A DNA stretch of 64,000 nucleotides from NCBI GenBank assembly GCA_963663145.1, contig OY760134.1, positions 1,550,001-1,614,000 on the forward strand, in the 5' to 3' direction. The DNA is from Azotimanducus sp963663145. Lineage in GTDB: Bacteria > Pseudomonadota > Gammaproteobacteria > Pseudomonadales > Azotimanducaceae. This document shows positions 61,814-64,000 of the stretch, piece by piece. The translations under genes and the position numbers were made by a program. Position 1 is the stretch's first letter. Every line of letters begins with the position of its first letter. The notes beneath the pieces are model-generated. The model had not been told where the DNA came from, made no database searches, and saw nothing but the letters and a program-made list of their open reading frames with translations.

Positions 61814-62353
61814 ATGAAATATGCACAGACGCTATTCGCCCTCAGTTGTATTGCGCTATTCGCGTCGGCCTGGGGGCAAGTGGCGGCCCCGGTCGACCAA
61901 GGTTCGGTCGCCCCGGACTGGACTCTGCCCGGCTCAGATGGCAACACCTACAGCCTTTCCGAACTCCTTGAAACGGGGCCGGTGGTACTGGCTTGGTTCC
62001 CTCGCGCCTTTACAAGCGGATGCACCATCGAGTGCAAATCGCTGGCCGAAAACGGCGACATGATCCGAGCTTTCAAGGCCAAGTATTTCATGGCCAGCGT
62101 GGACCCGATTGAGGATAACCTTGGCTTTGCGGAGGAGAACGAAGCGGACTTCCCCATTCTCTCTGATGAAACTAAGGCGGTCGCGAGACGTTACGGCGTA
62201 CTGAGCGCCATGGGATTTGCCAAGCGCCAAACCTTTTATATTGATAGCGACGGAACCATTCTTGCCGTAGACCGAACGGTGAATCCCTCAACAGCCGCCG
62301 AAGACATCGCCGCAACCCTTGAACGCCTCGGCGTGGCGAAGGTCGCGCCATAG
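61814..62353 (+). CDS. Exported peroxiredoxin (BCP-like)
   Basis: A 179-residue thioredoxin-fold peroxidase. A signal peptide (about residues 1-21, cleavage after AWG) predicts periplasmic location, which is unusual for this class. The active site PRAFTSGCTIEC contains the peroxidatic Cys70 with Thr67 and Pro63, and Cys74 five positions on, as in 2-Cys BCP. FPILSDETKAVARRYGV is the typical downstream segment. A periplasmic thioredoxin-like reductant would be needed. Confidence 0.9.
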   Translation: MKYAQTLFALSCIALFASAWGQVAAPVDQGSVAPDWTLPGSDGNTYSLSELLETGPVVLAWFPRAFTSGCTIECKSLAENGDMIRAFKAKYFMASVDPIEDNLGFAEENEADFPILSDETKAVARRYGVLSAMGFAKRQTFYIDSDGTILAVDRTVNPSTAAEDIAATLERLGVAKVAP

Positions 62354-62547
62354 GTTCACTAGGGGATTTATAAGAACTCATCCAATTCACGAATGGAGGA
62401 GCGCGAAAGAACTCCCGCTTCAGGAAGAATAGCCTGCTGTTTACTTTGAAAATGGCGCCACGTATTTTGTCGTTTGGGTCGGCCATAGATCAGGGTTTGA
62501 GTCAATGGCGGTGGTTACCTGCGGATAAAGGAGGCAGATGACACATC

Positions 62548-62766
62548 ATGATAAAGAACACCACCAAGGCTTGGGTTGCCGCCCTATTTGAGCACGCCGA
62601 GGAGTGGAAGATGGTCTGGTTCGGGCTCATTTTTTGGGGCAGCGTGATCTTCGCGCTGGCCGAACAGGTTTTCACCTCAGTGAACCCTTGGCTGCTTGGC
62701 AGCCTCGCCTATCTGGCGGGTCTTGTGCTAGGCATCGCCGCCAAGCTTAGGAGGCGCTGGGTATGA
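62548..62766 (+). CDS. Small membrane protein coupled to a desaturase
   Basis: A 72-residue protein with two transmembrane helices (about residues 21-40 and 46-66) and a basic end RRRW. It overlaps the next gene by 4 bases (ATGA). AAGGAGG is 13 bases before the ATG, rather far. No known motif. A TTTACT/TATTTT pair spaced by 17 bases upstream could be its promoter. Confidence 0.65.
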   Translation: MIKNTTKAWVAALFEHAEEWKMVWFGLIFWGSVIFALAEQVFTSVNPWLLGSLAYLAGLVLGIAAKLRRRWV

Positions 62767-63680
62767 GCAACTCATCAATGGCACCTTACATGGCATTGCG
62801 CTCGATGAGTCGGGACCTCTCTGTTGAGGCTGAGCGAGAGGTGGCACGACAGTTCATGGGTCGCCTCCAATGGGAAGCCATCGCAATCGGCCTCGGGCAG
62901 TGCCTTGTCTGGTTCGCGACCTGGGGGCTTGTGCTCGCAGGTGTGTTGCCGCTGCTGATGGGCTTCATCGTCGCCACCATCTGCTGCTGTTTCGCCTACC
63001 TGCCCTCGCACGAGGGCCAACACGGCAATCTTTCCGGCCGGGTCAAGGGGAGGACATGGATCGACGGCCTCGTGGGTCAAATCGGCCTTATTCCCCTCGC
63101 AAGTTCACATGAGGTGCTGCGCGTCACCCATATGAAGCATCACGCTCACACCAACGACCCTGAACTGGATGTGGACTACAACGCCAAGGGTACGCATTGG
63201 TGGCATGCCGCACTTGGGGTGCATCGCGGCTATATCGGCGGACAAGAAGGCATGATCAGAATGCACGCCGAGCGCGACCCCGCGTTCGCTGCGGGCTTGG
63301 CTCGGGGCGTGCCGGTCTTCAAGGGACTGCGGTTCATTCGGCTCGTAATGGTGGTGTTCTTTCCCTTGGAGACGCTTCTGCTTTGGTGGCTTCCGGAGAA
63401 GCTCGCGGTTTCCTATCTCGGCGTGTTCTTCTCCTGGTTGCCGCACCATCCCATGGAGGACACGGGCCGTTACAAGGACACTAGATTCTGGCGAATTCGG
63501 TTGCCGCGCTATATCGACCAGTCCATGCAGACCCATGTCATCCACCACCTGTATCCGGGCATCCCGCACTGGGATGAACCCAAGGCGATGGAAGCGCTCA
63601 AGCCGTTTATGGTTGCGCAGGGTGTGCGGGGTGCCGAGGATATTCCAGAGAAGGTGCGGTTCAATCCGCTTGTGGGTTGA
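62763..63680 (+). CDS. Membrane fatty acid desaturase / hydroxylase family protein
   Basis: A 305-residue di-iron membrane enzyme. The three histidine boxes are HEGQH (residues 83-87), HMKHH (123-127) and HVIHH (258-262). Several membrane helices lie between. The family includes acyl desaturases and carotenoid hydroxylases/ketolases (CrtR/CrtW type); the short length and HX3H first box are compatible with either. Translation is coupled to the small membrane protein before it. Confidence 0.88.
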   Translation: MSNSSMAPYMALRSMSRDLSVEAEREVARQFMGRLQWEAIAIGLGQCLVWFATWGLVLAGVLPLLMGFIVATICCCFAYLPSHEGQHGNLSGRVKGRTWIDGLVGQIGLIPLASSHEVLRVTHMKHHAHTNDPELDVDYNAKGTHWWHAALGVHRGYIGGQEGMIRMHAERDPAFAAGLARGVPVFKGLRFIRLVMVVFFPLETLLLWWLPEKLAVSYLGVFFSWLPHHPMEDTGRYKDTRFWRIRLPRYIDQSMQTHVIHHLYPGIPHWDEPKAMEALKPFMVAQGVRGAEDIPEKVRFNPLVG

Positions 63681-63831
63681 AATCGCGCCGAAAAGCGGCC
63701 GAGAGTCGCTCACTCAGCCGTCTGGAAGGTGCGATACACCTTGCGAACGCCACCAATCGCGAGCGATACCCAGAGAGCCGGCAAGAAATCAAACGGCTTG
63801 TCCACAGGGCTATGAATCGCATATTGATGTG

Positions 63832-63847
63832 TGATGCCATAGCATCA
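63832..63847. promoter_or_regulatory. Palindrome upstream of the antitoxin gene
   Basis: TGATGC-CATA-GCATCA lies 29-44 bases before the antitoxin ATG. Short palindromes in this position often bind the ribbon-helix-helix antitoxin itself. No other feature is seen in 63681-63875. Confidence 0.5.
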
Positions 63848-63875
63848 GTCATCAAGTATTGTTGGAAGTTCTTGC

Positions 63876-64000
63876 ATGCGGACTACTTTGAACATTGATG
63901 ACGACCTGCTTATCGCGATAAAGGAGATTGCGAAACGCGAATCAAAACCTGCGGGAGCCGTCGTCTCAGGGATGTTGCGGCGAATCCTAGCTGGAGGTGA
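63876..64000 (+). CDS. VapB-type antitoxin, 5' part (runs off right edge)
   Basis: An ATG at 63876 opens 41 codons to the window end. The protein begins MRTTLNIDDDLLIAIKEIAK and continues with a second helix (AGAVVSGMLRRIL), the usual ribbon-helix-helix DNA-binding pattern of VapB antitoxins. The rest, and a presumed VapC PIN-domain toxin gene, would lie beyond the window. Confidence 0.78.
   Translation, partial: MRTTLNIDDDLLIAIKEIAKRESKPAGAVVSGMLRRILAGG

Overview
The window reads as chromosome from a heterotrophic, aerobic gammaproteobacterium. Supporting signs are the phage-shock operon with a divergent pspF, the nadB/sdhE/ygfX neighbourhood, tesA divergent from an ybbA-ybbP exporter pair, acpP-fabF-mltG-tmk-holB synteny, a 4.5S-type SRP RNA, and tRNAs with encoded CCA. 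Four TonB-dependent receptors in 64 kb point to a nutrient-scavenging lifestyle. I cannot name the genus from sequence alone. Gene density is high, many genes overlap by 1-4 bases, and GTG/TTG starts are common. There is no prophage, intact insertion sequence or CRISPR array.

Layout. 1-651: 5' part of a TonB receptor leaving the left edge. 909-3841: bioB, then leuA preceded by a leucine-rich leader peptide. 3906-7110: a tightly overlapping moaA-egtB-egtD operon (molybdopterin step plus ergothioneine synthesis). 7201-8222: DUF4345 membrane protein and a small peptide gene with a microcin-like GA leader. 8278-14200: enoyl-CoA hydratase/DegT aminotransferase pair, PPOX protein, tRNA-Ala, SnoaL-like protein, three 22-bp direct repeats, and an acyl-CoA ligase-ABM-VOC operon. 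14325-19547: threonine dehydratase and the acpP-fabF-mltG-tmk-holB block. 19632-22805: psp stress operon with a sigma-54 promoter and divergent pspF. 22809-25347: palindrome, SRP RNA, an unknown anchored protein, tRNA-Ser with terminator, MOSC protein.

25388-31822: TonB receptor with a coupled small exported peptide, acyl-CoA dehydrogenase, MsbA-like ABC exporter. 32071-36694: DUF305-LVIVD fusion protein, glk and a compact zwf. 36695-43160: small membrane protein, SDR, BolA, TrhO, tesA and the ybbAP exporter. 43157-47688: TonB receptor, PQQ-type sugar dehydrogenase and orphan ccmAB.

47813-54962 is a 3-hydroxybenzoate/gentisate catabolic cluster: MarR regulator, gentisate 1,2-dioxygenase, fumarylpyruvate hydrolase, maleylpyruvate isomerase, 3-hydroxybenzoate 6-hydroxylase, and a TonB receptor. 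It is followed by a sodium-solute symporter, an FAD oxidoreductase and an NSS transporter (55103-59401). The right end holds nadB, sdhE-ygfX, an exported peroxiredoxin, a small membrane protein with a desaturase, and the start of a VapB-type antitoxin.

The items most worth following up are the GA-leader peptide, the moaA-egtBD linkage, the DUF305-LVIVD fusion, the leuA leader, the TonB receptor/PQQ dehydrogenase pair, the compact G6PDH, and a possible structured 5' UTR before the NSS transporter.
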